Assembly (NCBI RefSeq): GCF_002900095.1
Contig: NZ_LLKN01000002.1
Location: 1,178,001 to 1,242,000 of the forward strand
DNA: 64,000 nucleotides
From: Salegentibacter mishustinae
GTDB taxonomy: Bacteria > Bacteroidota > Bacteroidia > Flavobacteriales > Flavobacteriaceae
Direction: 5' to 3'
The position numbers were made by a program, and so were the translations under genes. Positions 1 to 8,915 of this stretch are shown here, piece by piece; the stretch's first letter is position 1; every line of letters starts with the position of its first letter. Under the pieces are notes generated by a model. The model was not told where the DNA came from, ran no database searches, and saw only the letters and a program-made list of their open reading frames with translations.

Positions 1-1
1 T

Positions 2-3000
2 TTTATAGAGCAGAGTTTTAGCGTAAGTGTAATTGAGGAACAGGTGGCAGATGAAGTCCTGTATCGTGTAAATGCCGGGGGACCGGCTATTACTGCGATC
101 GATGGGAAGTTAGACTGGGAGCAGGATACCAAAGCTAATAAATCGTTATACTTAACTCAGGCAGGTATGAATAACACTTATGCAGGAGGAATGACGAGCT
201 ATAATAACGAGGTAGATCAAGCTACCACTCCGGTAAGTATTTACAATACCGAGCGTTATGATAGTGGTTCCGGGGCTCCTAATATGACTTATGCTTTTCC
301 CGTGGATAAAGCAGGTATGTATGAGGTGCGTTTGTATATGGGGAATAGTTATTCAGGGACCTCTGCGGTAGGAAAACGAATATTTGATATCTCCATCGAA
401 GGAGTAGTAAATCCTTCCCTGGATGATATAGATCTTTCGAGTAGGTTTGGTCATCAGGTTGGCGGTGTTATCATTAAAGAAGTTGAAGTCACCGATGGGC
501 TTTTAGAGATATCTTTTATCCATGGAGCAATTGAAAACCCTTTAATCAATGGTATAGAGATCCTGGGAGTGGCCTCGGGAGTCCCCAGTACTCCAATTAA
601 TGTATCAGCAATTGAAGACCAGGTGAATTTCGAGGGAGATGCTTTAGATGGTAGTCTGGCAGTTTCTGCTAGTGGTGGTGACGGTAATCTAACCTATAGC
701 ATAAGCGGAGCTCCTTCAGGAGTAGTCATAGAACCTACCAATGGACAAATAAGTGGAACGATCAGTTCCGGTACAGCAGCAAACAGCCCTTATACCGTTA
801 CTGTAACAGTAGATGATAGCGATGCTGAAACCAGTGATGCGGTAGAGATTAGTTTTAACTGGGAGGTTAAATCTGGTATTCCTATTGAGGTTACAGCAAT
901 TGAAGACCAGGTGAATTTCGAGGGAGATGCTTTAGATGGTAGCCTGGCGGTTTCTGCTAGTGGCGGTGACGGTAATCTAACCTATAGCATAAGCGGAGCT
1001 CCTTCAGGAGTAGTCATAGAACCTACCAATGGACAAATAGGTGGAACGATCAATTCCGGTACAGCTGTAAACAGTCCTTATACCGTTACGGTAACAGTAG
1101 ATGATAGCGACGCTGAAACCAGTGATGCGGTAGCGCTTAGTTTTAACTGGGAGATCAATTCTGGTAGTCCCACCATCGCTTCAGAACTTCCAGATATAGA
1201 AAGAACAGTAGGGGTTGTAGCAGAAAATATTAGTCTTTTATCTTATTTTGACGATAACCAGGGTATTGAGAATCTTACCTATAGCGTCTCAGGCAACACC
1301 AACACTGTCATTGGAGCTATAATATCCGGCAGCACACTCACTATTAGCTATCCTGATTCACCTGCGGTTTCAGCTATTACGATTCGTGCTACCGATGCTG
1401 ATTCGAATTTTATAGAGCAGAGTTTTAACGTAAGTGTAATTGAGGAACAGGTGGCAGATGAAGTCCTGTATCGTGTAAATGCCGGGGGACCGGCTATTAC
1501 TGCGATCGACGGAAAATTAAATTGGGAGCAGGATACCAAAGCTAATAAATCGATATACTTAACTCAGGCTGGAAACAATAACACTTATGCAGGAGGAATG
1601 ACGAGCTATAATAACGAGGTAGATCAAGCTACCACGCCGGTAAGTATTTACAATACCGAGCGTTACGATAGCGGTTCCGGGGCTCCTAATATGACCTACG
1701 CTTTTCCCGTGGATAAAGCAGGTATGTATGAGGTGCGTTTGTATATGGGGAATAGTTATTCGGGAACCTCTGCTGTAGGAAAACGAATATTTGATATTTC
1801 GATCGAAGGAGTAGTAAATCCTTCCCTGGATGATATAGATCTTTCGAGTAGGTTTGGTCATCAGGTTGGCGGGATTATCATTAAAGAAGTTGAAGTCACC
1901 GATGGGCTTTTAGAGATATCTTTTATTCATGGAGCAATTGAAAATCCTTTGATCAATGGTATAGAGATCCTGGGAGTGGCCTCGGGAGTCCCCAGTACTC
2001 CAATTAATGTATCAGCAATTGAAGACCAGGTGAATTTCGAGGGAGATGCTTTAGATGGTAGTCTGGCAGTTTCTGCTAGTGGTGGTGACGGTAATCTAAC
2101 CTATAGCATAAGCGGAGCTCCTTCAGGAGTAGTCATAGAACCTACCAATGGACAAATAAGTGGAACGATCAGTTCCGGTACAGCAGCAAACAGCCCTTAT
2201 ACCGTTACTGTAACAGTAGATGATAGCGATGCTGAAACCAGTGATGCGGTAGAGATTAGTTTTAACTGGGAGGTTAAATCTGGTATTCCTATTGAGGTTA
2301 CAGCAATTGAAGACCAGGTGAATTTCGAGGGAGATGCTTTAGATGGTAGCCTGGCGGTTTCTGCTAGTGGCGGTGACGGTAATCTAACCTATAGCATAAG
2401 CGGAGCTCCTTCAGGAGTAGTCATAGAACCTACCAATGGACAAATAGGTGGAACGATCAATTCCGGTACAGCTGTAAACAGTCCTTATACCGTTACGGTA
2501 ACAGTAGATGATAGCGACGCTGAAACCAGTGATGCGGTAGCGCTTAGTTTTAACTGGGAGATCAATTCTGGTAGTCCCACCATCGCTTCAGAACTTCCAG
2601 ATATAGAAAGAACAGTAGGGGTTGTAGCAGAAAATATTAGTCTTTTATCTTATTTTGACGATAACCAGGGTATTGAGAATCTTACCTATAGCGTCTCAGG
2701 CAACACCAACACTGTCATTGGAGCTATAATATCCGGCAGCACACTCACTATTAGCTATCCTGATTCACCTGCGGTTTCAGCTATTACGATTCGTGCTACC
2801 GATGCTGATTCGAATTTTATAGAGCAGAGTTTTAACGTAAGTGTAATTGAGGAACAGGTGGCAGATGAAGTCCTGTATCGTGTAAATGCCGGGGGACCGG
2901 CTATTACTGCGATCGACGGAAAATTAAATTGGGAGCAGGATACCAAAGCTAATAAATCGATATACTTAACTCAGGCTGGAAACAATAACACTTATGCAGG

Positions 3001-5230
3001 AGGAATGACGAGCTATAATAACGAGGTAGATCAAGCTACCACGCCGGTAAGTATTTACAATACCGAGCGTTACGATAGCGGTTCCGGGGCTCCTAATATG
3101 ACCTACGCTTTTCCCGTGGATAAAGCAGGTATGTATGAGGTGCGTTTGTATATGGGGAATAGTTATTCGGGAACCTCTGCTGTAGGAAAACGAATATTTG
3201 ATATTTCGATCGAAGGAGTAGTAAATCCTTCCCTGGATGATATAGATCTTTCGAGTAGGTTTGGTCATCAGGTTGGCGGGATTATCATTAAAGAAGTTGA
3301 AGTCACCGATGGGCTTTTAGAGATATCTTTTATTCATGGAGCAATTGAAAATCCTTTGATCAATGGTATAGAGATCCTGGGAGTGGCCTCGGGAGTCCCC
3401 AGTACTCCAATTAAGGTATCAGCAATTGAAGACCAGGTGAATTTTGAGGGAGATGTTTTAGATGGTAGCCTGTTAGTTTCTGCTAGTGGTGGTGATGGTA
3501 ATCTAACCTATAGCATAAGCGGAGCTCCTGCGGGAGTGACTATAGAACCTACCAATGGACAAATAGGTGGAACGATCAGTTCCGGTACAGCTGTAAACAG
3601 TCCTTATACCGTTACGGTAACAGTAGATGATGGCGATGCTGAAACCAATGATGCGGTAGCGCTTAGTTATAACTGGGAAATTTCAGAAACCGCTGAAAAA
3701 TGGATTCTTAAAAATGAAAGTGAAAACTATACAGCGAGACATGAATGCTCCTTTGTTCAAGCCGGAGATAAATTCTATTTACTCGGAGGTCGTGAGAATG
3801 CTAAGACAGTAGATATTTATGATTATAGTTCTAATACCTGGACATCTCTAAACGGTTCTTTACCATTTGAATTTAATCATTTTCAGGCAGTTGAATATCA
3901 GGGATTAATATGGGTAATTGGCGCTTTTGGTGATAATGGATTTCCTACAGAAGTTCCAGAAAAATTTATTTGGATTTTTAATCCAGCAACAAAAGAGTGG
4001 ATTAAAGGTACGGAAATTCCCTCAGAAAGACAGCGTGGCTCTGCAGGATTAGTAGTATATAATGATAAATTTTATATCGTTGGAGGTAATAGCGATGGAC
4101 ACAATGGTGGTGCGGTTGCCTGGTTTGATGAATTTGATCCTGCTACCGGAACCTGGACCCCTTTAGTTAATGCTCCAAGAGCCAGAGATCATTTTCACGC
4201 CGCTGTAGTTGGCGATAATTTATATGCTATTGGCGGAAGATTATCAGGCGGTAATGGTGGTACTTTTAAACCAGTCATACCTGAAGTTGATGTTTATGAT
4301 TTTAGCACAGCTACCTGGAGTACACTTCCATCTAATAAAAATCTACCTACACCGAGAGCAGCGGCTTCTGTGGTAAATTATGATGAAAAAGTTTTGGTGA
4401 TTGGTGGAGAGGTCGACAATGAAATAGTATATGGGGAGAATATAAGCGGAGCCCTTAAAATCACTGAAGAATATGATCCAATAACTGGAAGTTGGGAAAG
4501 AATGGAAGATTTGAATTACGAAAGACATGGAACACAAGCAATAGTTTCAGGTATGGGAGTTTTTACTTTGTCAGGATCGCCTAAACTTGGAGGAGGTAAT
4601 CAGAAAAATATGGAATATTTAGGAGTAGATGAGCCCATAGGGATCTTAAGTATTGAAAGTTCGCTAACTGTTCCGTCTTCAGTGCAAGTCCCAAATGACT
4701 CTGGTTCGCAGGTTTCTATTTCGGTAACTGGTGGTAATATCGGTAAGATTATTACTTCGATGGAGATTACAGGACCAAACAAAGAAAATTTTGTAATTAC
4801 TTCTGGAAACTTAATCCACGGATTATTGAAACCAAATAGTAATCACAATGTTCATTTAAATTTCCTCGGAGATACCGCAAATGAAACTGCAAATCTGGTT
4901 ATTTACTATGATTCTGGTGCAATCGAAACAGTTGCTCTTCAAGGTAATTTAACTAGCACTTTAAAAAGTTCTATATCTTCTGTAGCAATGTATCCTAATC
5001 CAGCAGCTTACGAGGTAACTATTCAAATTTCAAATCCAGAAGTAATTGTAGAAGAAATATATGTCTACAATTATAGTGGGATACTTTCTAGAACATATAC
5101 TTTCCCTGAGAATGAAGAGTCTGGTATTTATAATTTTGATGTAGCTACGCTCCCTTCTGGAGTGTATATAGTGAAGTTAAAAACAAACCAGAGTAAATAC
5201 ATAAATTTGAACTTGATTGTTAAAAGATAA
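2..5230 (+). CDS. Giant repetitive surface adhesin, 5'-partial: malectin-like, Ig-like and Kelch domains with T9SS tail
   Basis: The frame is open from base 2, so the true start lies upstream of the window; about 1,742 residues are visible. Order: a malectin-like carbohydrate-binding domain (about nt 44-590, beginning VADEVLYRVNAGG), two 96-residue putative Ig-like repeats (from nt 608 and 896), another beta domain ending FIEQSFNVSVIEEQ, then the whole block again from 1451 and partly from 2858. Kelch-type beta-propeller repeats follow (about nt 3700-4620; motifs such as YLLGGR, YIVGGN, YAIGGR, LVIGGE), then an Ig-like stretch. The end is a Por-secretion C-terminal domain (about 4975-5230; VAMYPNPA, LPSGVYIVKL, final KR). 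It is presumably secreted by the type IX system and held on the surface, binding glycans. The domain names are inferred from sequence pattern. It looks like chromosomal DNA next to the island, not part of it. Confidence 0.88.
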   Translation, partial: FIEQSFSVSVIEEQVADEVLYRVNAGGPAITAIDGKLDWEQDTKANKSLYLTQAGMNNTYAGGMTSYNNEVDQATTPVSIYNTERYDSGSGAPNMTYAFPVDKAGMYEVRLYMGNSYSGTSAVGKRIFDISIEGVVNPSLDDIDLSSRFGHQVGGVIIKEVEVTDGLLEISFIHGAIENPLINGIEILGVASGVPSTPINVSAIEDQVNFEGDALDGSLAVSASGGDGNLTYSISGAPSGVVIEPTNGQISGTISSGTAANSPYTVTVTVDDSDAETSDAVEISFNWEVKSGIPIEVTAIEDQVNFEGDALDGSLAVSASGGDGNLTYSISGAPSGVVIEPTNGQIGGTINSGTAVNSPYTVTVTVDDSDAETSDAVALSFNWEINSGSPTIASELPDIERTVGVVAENISLLSYFDDNQGIENLTYSVSGNTNTVIGAIISGSTLTISYPDSPAVSAITIRATDADSNFIEQSFNVSVIEEQVADEVLYRVNAGGPAITAIDGKLNWEQDTKANKSIYLTQAGNNNTYAGGMTSYNNEVDQATTPVSIYNTERYDSGSGAPNMTYAFPVDKAGMYEVRLYMGNSYSGTSAVGKRIFDISIEGVVNPSLDDIDLSSRFGHQVGGIIIKEVEVTDGLLEISFIHGAIENPLINGIEILGVASGVPSTPINVSAIEDQVNFEGDALDGSLAVSASGGDGNLTYSISGAPSGVVIEPTNGQISGTISSGTAANSPYTVTVTVDDSDAETSDAVEISFNWEVKSGIPIEVTAIEDQVNFEGDALDGSLAVSASGGDGNLTYSISGAPSGVVIEPTNGQIGGTINSGTAVNSPYTVTVTVDDSDAETSDAVALSFNWEINSGSPTIASELPDIERTVGVVAENISLLSYFDDNQGIENLTYSVSGNTNTVIGAIISGSTLTISYPDSPAVSAITIRATDADSNFIEQSFNVSVIEEQVADEVLYRVNAGGPAITAIDGKLNWEQDTKANKSIYLTQAGNNNTYAGGMTSYNNEVDQATTPVSIYNTERYDSGSGAPNMTYAFPVDKAGMYEVRLYMGNSYSGTSAVGKRIFDISIEGVVNPSLDDIDLSSRFGHQVGGIIIKEVEVTDGLLEISFIHGAIENPLINGIEILGVASGVPSTPIKVSAIEDQVNFEGDVLDGSLLVSASGGDGNLTYSISGAPAGVTIEPTNGQIGGTISSGTAVNSPYTVTVTVDDGDAETNDAVALSYNWEISETAEKWILKNESENYTARHECSFVQAGDKFYLLGGRENAKTVDIYDYSSNTWTSLNGSLPFEFNHFQAVEYQGLIWVIGAFGDNGFPTEVPEKFIWIFNPATKEWIKGTEIPSERQRGSAGLVVYNDKFYIVGGNSDGHNGGAVAWFDEFDPATGTWTPLVNAPRARDHFHAAVVGDNLYAIGGRLSGGNGGTFKPVIPEVDVYDFSTATWSTLPSNKNLPTPRAAASVVNYDEKVLVIGGEVDNEIVYGENISGALKITEEYDPITGSWERMEDLNYERHGTQAIVSGMGVFTLSGSPKLGGGNQKNMEYLGVDEPIGILSIESSLTVPSSVQVPNDSGSQVSISVTGGNIGKIITSMEITGPNKENFVITSGNLIHGLLKPNSNHNVHLNFLGDTANETANLVIYYDSGAIETVALQGNLTSTLKSSISSVAMYPNPAAYEVTIQISNPEVIVEEIYVYNYSGILSRTYTFPENEESGIYNFDVATLPSGVYIVKLKTNQSKYINLNLIVKR
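44..1450 (+). repeat. Tandem 1407-bp repeat, unit 1
   Basis: In-frame unit of 469 codons inside the adhesin gene, starting at GTG GCA GAT GAA. It holds one malectin-like domain, two 96-codon Ig-like repeats and one further beta domain. Bases 1-43 match the end of the preceding unit, so the array continues to the left of the window. Confidence 0.9.
1451..2857 (+). repeat. Tandem 1407-bp repeat, unit 2
   Basis: Nearly identical to unit 1 at the nucleotide level, including silent positions across the Ig-like part. Its malectin part differs from unit 1 at scattered sites (for example GKLNWEQ here, GKLDWEQ in unit 1) but is the same as unit 3. Confidence 0.9.
2858..3690 (+). repeat. Tandem repeat, partial unit 3
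   Basis: Repeats the malectin-like domain and only one Ig-like repeat, then passes into the Kelch region. The malectin part matches unit 2; the Ig part has diverged (DVLDGSLLV, APAGVTIEP). Confidence 0.85.
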
Positions 5231-5242
5231 TTGTTACTAATA

Positions 5243-5275
5243 AAAAAATCCCTTCTGAAAAGAAGGGATTTTTTA
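5243..5275 (+). terminator. Rho-independent terminator of the adhesin gene
   Basis: The stem ATCCCTTC (5249-5256) pairs with GAAGGGAT (5263-5270) around a six-base loop, with an A tract before and a T tract after. It begins about 13 bases past the adhesin stop and, being A/T-flanked, may also serve the tRNA-like sequence on the other strand. Confidence 0.85.
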
Positions 5276-5276
5276 G

Positions 5277-5319
5277 TAGCGAGACCGAGATTTGAACTCG
5301 GGACCTCCGGGTTATGAAC
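5277..5319 (-). other. 3' half of a tRNA-Met(CAT)-like gene, likely island attachment site
   Basis: Read on the minus strand, this gives an anticodon loop TTCATAA, the 3' anticodon strand CCCGG, variable region AGGTC, a perfect T arm (CCGAG, TTCAAAT, CTCGG), then acceptor strand TCTCGCT and discriminator A. CCA is not encoded. The sequence where the D arm and 5' acceptor strand should be (5320-5353) does not fold or match a tRNA, so the gene is cut in the anticodon stem. A tRNA 3' end ending abruptly next to a tyrosine integrase is the classic footprint of site-specific integration; the intact tRNA would be expected at the far end of the island, outside this window. Confidence 0.75.
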
Positions 5320-5428
5320 ATCGACAAGTAGTTATTCCAAATAGATTAAAAACCGTTAAAATATATGATTATCAGTTAAATACGTAATTTTTGCAATCAA
5401 TTGAATTCTGTTAAAATCAAGTGATTTT

Positions 5429-5455
5429 GTACTTATTCTGTACTTATTCTGTACT
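5429..5455 (+). repeat. 11-bp direct repeats upstream of the integrase
   Basis: GTACTTATTCT occurs twice in tandem (5429-5439, 5440-5450) and is followed by a third GTACT (5451-5455). Short iterated sites between an att sequence and an integrase gene are often arm-type binding sites for the integrase; that role is inferred here. Confidence 0.5.
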
Positions 5456-5504
5456 AGTTTTTAAACTAATTATTTATCTTTATAAAGTTCTAAATTAAAT
5501 AGTT

Positions 5505-6836
5505 ATGGCTAGTATAAAAATAGTTTTAAGGAAGAATATGATTCGAAAAGATGGAAGAATTCCTCTAGCACTGAGAATTAGTGAGAATTATAAAACTAAT
5601 TACAAGTGGCTTGGACAGTATGTTTTTGAAAAAGATTGGGATAAAAATGCTGGAATGGCTAAGAATAGTCATCCAAACTCGCAACAGCTCAACATTTTTT
5701 TAATGAAGAAAATGGTTGAGGCTAATAACCTATTTTTCCACTCTGAAGATCGTGTTACTCCAAAACAGATCAAGCAAAAATTAAAGGGAGCCAGGGGGCA
5801 AAAATCATTTTTTGAATTAGCGGCTGAACGTATAATGGAAAAATATGAGAGGGGAATATTCTCAGTTGCAAAAGGTGATTTATCTATACTGTATAATATT
5901 GAAGAATTTTTAAACTTTAAAAGGACTAAAAGGAAGTCAGCGATCATTGAGGATATAAAGGAACGCAGATTGAAACGTATCAGTAATGCTCGTCGTAATA
6001 AATATGTATGGATGGATGGGGTAGAGCATTTCAAAAAAAGTAAAGCTCTTTCTTTTAGAGATATCGATGAAGTATTCATTAATAAATACAAAACCTTTTG
6101 CTATTCTTATTTAGGACAAAAAACCAGAACTATTACTAATCAGCTTATTTTAATTAGAACCCTGTTTAATTTAGCAATTAAGCAAGGAATTATTGATCAA
6201 AAATATTATCCTTTTGCCGGAGATAAGGAAAAAATTAGAATTGGTTCTGGTAATAAAGTAGGACTTAGCGTAGAAGAGGTTGAGAAAATTGAACAGTTGA
6301 AATTGGAGGAAAATACTTCTATCTGGCATACGCACAACATATGGTTATTTTCTTTTTATTTCGCAGGAATTCGTATTTCCGATGTGGTTAAAATGAAGTG
6401 GTCTGATTTTAAGGACGATCGTCTTTATTATGTGATGAACAAAAATGAAAAAGCACTCAGCCTTAAAATTCCTTTGAAAGCGGAAAAAATTTTAAATTAT
6501 TACAAAAAGGAGAAACACCTTAATAAAGGTTTTGTATTCCCCTTTTTAAGAAATACCAATCCTAAGGATGCTGAACAAATTTATATAAAAACAAAAAGTG
6601 CTACGAAGGTTTTTAATAAATGCTTAAAGCTAATTGCCACGGAATGTGGAATCGAAAAAAACTTATCTAATCACATTGCTAGGCATAGCTTTGGTAATAT
6701 TGCTGGCGATCGAATTCATCCATTAATGTTACAAAAGCTCTATCGTCATAGTGATTTAAAAACTACCTTGAATTATCAAGCTAATTTTATGCACCGGGAT
6801 GCTGATGAAGCACTTGATGAAGTTATTAATTTTTAA
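5505..6836 (+). CDS. Tyrosine recombinase / integrase
   Basis: 443 residues with the three-part layout common in Bacteroidota integrases: an N-terminal arm-type DNA-binding domain (about 1-95), a SAM-like core-binding domain (about 100-245) and a catalytic domain (about 255-443). Visible catalytic residues are the box I Arg in AGIRISDVVKMKW, a candidate Lys in LKIPLK, the HxxR of HIARHSFG, and the late His and nucleophilic Tyr of YRHSDLKTTLNYQ. It cuts and rejoins DNA at att sites. It starts about 185 bp from the tRNA-Met fragment, as expected for the enzyme that inserted the island. All key residues are present, so it could be active. A weak -7 box (TATCTTTA, near 5475) precedes it. Confidence 0.92.
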   Translation: MASIKIVLRKNMIRKDGRIPLALRISENYKTNYKWLGQYVFEKDWDKNAGMAKNSHPNSQQLNIFLMKKMVEANNLFFHSEDRVTPKQIKQKLKGARGQKSFFELAAERIMEKYERGIFSVAKGDLSILYNIEEFLNFKRTKRKSAIIEDIKERRLKRISNARRNKYVWMDGVEHFKKSKALSFRDIDEVFINKYKTFCYSYLGQKTRTITNQLILIRTLFNLAIKQGIIDQKYYPFAGDKEKIRIGSGNKVGLSVEEVEKIEQLKLEENTSIWHTHNIWLFSFYFAGIRISDVVKMKWSDFKDDRLYYVMNKNEKALSLKIPLKAEKILNYYKKEKHLNKGFVFPFLRNTNPKDAEQIYIKTKSATKVFNKCLKLIATECGIEKNLSNHIARHSFGNIAGDRIHPLMLQKLYRHSDLKTTLNYQANFMHRDADEALDEVINF

Positions 6837-6921
6837 ATTTATATGGATTAAAAGTCTGTAATAACATGATTTATGATGGTTAATCAACCGTTGATAAATA
6901 TCTGACATTTGGTAATACCAA

Positions 6922-6966
6922 GTTTATAACCAGAAGGTCTCTCGAGTCCAAGTCCCTCTACTGGCA
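6922..6966 (+). other. Degenerate tRNA-3'-end-like sequence
   Basis: It lines up with the tRNA-Met fragment at 5277-5319 read on its own strand: ATAACC, AGGTC, then GAGTCCAAGTC against GAGTTCAAATC. The T stem no longer pairs and the 5' half is absent. A terminator follows directly. It is probably a relic of an att site or tRNA from another integration. Its orientation is opposite to that of the 5277 fragment. Confidence 0.4.
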
Positions 6967-6971
6967 TTGAC

Positions 6972-7002
6972 AAGGTTTCAAGAAATTGAAATCTTTTTTT
7001 TT
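6972..7002 (+). terminator. Rho-independent terminator downstream of the integrase
   Basis: GGTTTCA (6974-6980) pairs with TGAAATC (6987-6993) around AGAAAT, flanked by AA and a run of nine T. It may end integrase transcription or be the old terminator of the tRNA-like relic just before it. Confidence 0.7.
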
Positions 7003-7094
7003 GGACTGGGTACAACATTTTTTGAAAGTCCGAATTCCCTGAAATTTAATATTAATTAAAATTATTCAGAATAAAACCTTATGATAACCGGGAT

Positions 7095-7470
7095 AAATAT
7101 GGTCGCCATAGCCCAGACTTGGTTATTTCGTTTTATCAAATATTGTGGTGAAGTGACTACAGAATGAACTTTATATTTTAATTGATATTATTAAGATTAT
7201 TCTATTGTGCCTATCGCAGCTTTGAGACCTTTAGAGGGAAATCCCTATTAGTGAATCCCGCTGATACAGACCGTAAAGGAAAGGAGCAATACACCACAAA
7301 TGACAGGATGGACACTCAGCTCATTAGTCGGAAACTTATAGACGGTCGTCTGGATAGTATTACTATACGTAATATAGAGCGCGAGGAATTGTGAAGTCTT
7401 TTCCGTCGTAGTATTGAACTGATTCTTATGAAATTGGGGTGATATTACAATATAAATAAATAGCTAAAAT
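7095..7470 (+). pseudogene. IS110-family transposase relic
   Basis: The longest open piece (7182-7394) reads SLLVNPADTDRKGKEQYTTN and then DRMDTQLISRKLIDGRL. This matches the conserved segment of IS110-family transposases (VVNPADVP...KTDK.DS..IA..L..G.L). After a TGA stop at 7392 the frame continues SLFRRSIELILMKLG, also in keeping with the family. The DEDD catalytic start and the C-terminal half are missing. No ends can be recognised. It is a dead fragment. Confidence 0.65.
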
Positions 7471-7661
7471 CAGAATAGTAAAAGTTTGTACCACAAAAAA
7501 CGTAGGTGACCAATTAGGATCACATTTTTTAGCAGATGGACGGACTTATTTCACCAATCAGAGTGATGCTGATGGCGCTCTGGAACTGCCTTAAAAAATT
7601 AAATGATTATGAGATAATAAAAATTTAAATATATTTTTAAGAAATAAGATTATTGCTTTTC
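7471..7661. other. Non-coding scar between the IS110 relic and the tet-like gene
   Basis: No open frame of useful length. One frame from about 7495 reads NVGDQLGSHFLADGRTYF and may be another gene scrap, but I cannot assign it. I see no terminator with a convincing stem for the minus-strand operon that ends here. Confidence 0.4.
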
Positions 7662-8915
7662 TTAGGATACTTTGTTGTCTTGTCCTATTTTAGTTGTTTT
7701 ACTATTAAAGCTTTTATAAAAATAAAGTAATCCAATGGCGGTCAATATAATGATGCCGGCAATAATAAAGGGAAAATAAAACCCACCTGTAATAAGCCAA
7801 GTCCCTATAACCGGACCTAAAATTTGTCCCACACTATTTGCCGATGTTTGGATAGAAATATTGCTGCCCGCATTTTCTTTTGAAAGTTGGGAAACAGCTG
7901 AAAGTAGGTTTGGGGTCACCATAGCACCTCCTGCGGCGAATATGATGATTAATAAATAGACGGCAAATTCATTATTAAAAAATGGGAATGCAATCATTGA
8001 AATTCCTGAAATAAACAACCCGGCTGCAATTTGCTGCTTTGCCGTTAATAGTTTTTCCCCATAGGTTGCAAATACTGGCTGTAATACGGCCATTACCACT
8101 CCACAAAGCATAAAGCCAATGCCTATTTGATTACTAGAAAATAACAACTCATTTTTTCCGTAAATTGAAAAAACCGTTTCGAAGAGGGTAATTACGAATT
8201 GCATTACAAAAGAAAGCAGTAATAGGACAGTAAAGAACCTACTAAAGCTAAAGCTCAATTTTTGTGCTTCTGAAACAAACCGACTTATAGGTGTTGTGTT
8301 CCCAAGCCATTTTATGAGTATGCTCAATATAACAAAACCCAAAAGAGCAACCAGGAGAAAGGGGATTGAAAAGCGATCCAAATGTAATATTCCCAAGGAA
8401 TACTTGAAATGTAGATTGGTTTGGGATAGAAGGCTACCTAAAACAGGGCCAAAAATAACCCCTGAACTTATCGCTACCCCAGACCAGGCCATAACCTTGG
8501 TCCTGTGCTTTATAGAAGTGATATCACTAAGATATGCATTACTAACGGGAATTACAGCTGATGTAAAAATACCTCCGAAGATTCTAGCTATATAGAGCAT
8601 CGTCAATGATGTAGCAAGACCGGTAAGTAATTGCATAATTACAAAGCCGATTAGCCCAACAATGATAATGGGCTTACGTCCGTATTTATCGGATAGCCTG
8701 CCCCAGAGTACAACGAAAAGAAGCTGGAAGAGCGGATAAATACTGGTCAAAAAACCAATATGAAAGTTAATCGAATCAGTATCTAGGTTATCTCCTAAAG
8801 CTAATCTTTCGGTATAGTAGGGAAGGGTTGGCAATAAAATACCATAACCCAACATCACTACAAATAAACTCAACAGGATTAAAGATATCCTGTTGAGTTT
8901 TTCTTTTCTTTCCAT
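7662..8915 (-). CDS. TetA-like MFS drug/H+ antiporter
   Basis: 417 residues with about 12 hydrophobic segments and the MFS motif A GRLSDKYGRKP (about residue 72) after TM2. The opening MLGYGILLPTLPYY and the later SGVIFGPVLG (motif C-like) place it in the DHA1 group that includes TetA tetracycline exporters. It sits in the inner membrane and would expel a small cationic or amphipathic compound in exchange for protons; the substrate cannot be read from sequence. Its start codon directly follows the stop of the copper ATPase, so it is the last gene of the long minus-strand operon. Confidence 0.85.
   Translation of the reverse strand: MERKEKLNRISLILLSLFVVMLGYGILLPTLPYYTERLALGDNLDTDSINFHIGFLTSIYPLFQLLFVVLWGRLSDKYGRKPIIIVGLIGFVIMQLLTGLATSLTMLYIARIFGGIFTSAVIPVSNAYLSDITSIKHRTKVMAWSGVAISSGVIFGPVLGSLLSQTNLHFKYSLGILHLDRFSIPFLLVALLGFVILSILIKWLGNTTPISRFVSEAQKLSFSFSRFFTVLLLLSFVMQFVITLFETVFSIYGKNELLFSSNQIGIGFMLCGVVMAVLQPVFATYGEKLLTAKQQIAAGLFISGISMIAFPFFNNEFAVYLLIIIFAAGGAMVTPNLLSAVSQLSKENAGSNISIQTSANSVGQILGPVIGTWLITGGFYFPFIIAGIIILTAIGLLYFYKSFNSKTTKIGQDNKVS

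Noticed and set aside
1559-1861. 100-codon open frame on the minus strand, exactly repeated at 2966-3268
   Set aside because: It is antisense to the adhesin repeats and repeats only because the DNA does; the plus-strand frame is clearly the coding one.
44-3690. CRISPR-like regular repetition
   Set aside because: The repeat unit is 1407 bp and codes for protein throughout; no 25-37-bp repeats with spacers exist in the window.
7182-7394. Independent 70-residue gene
   Set aside because: It matches only an internal piece of IS110 transposases and continues past its stop in the same family pattern, so it is listed as a relic.
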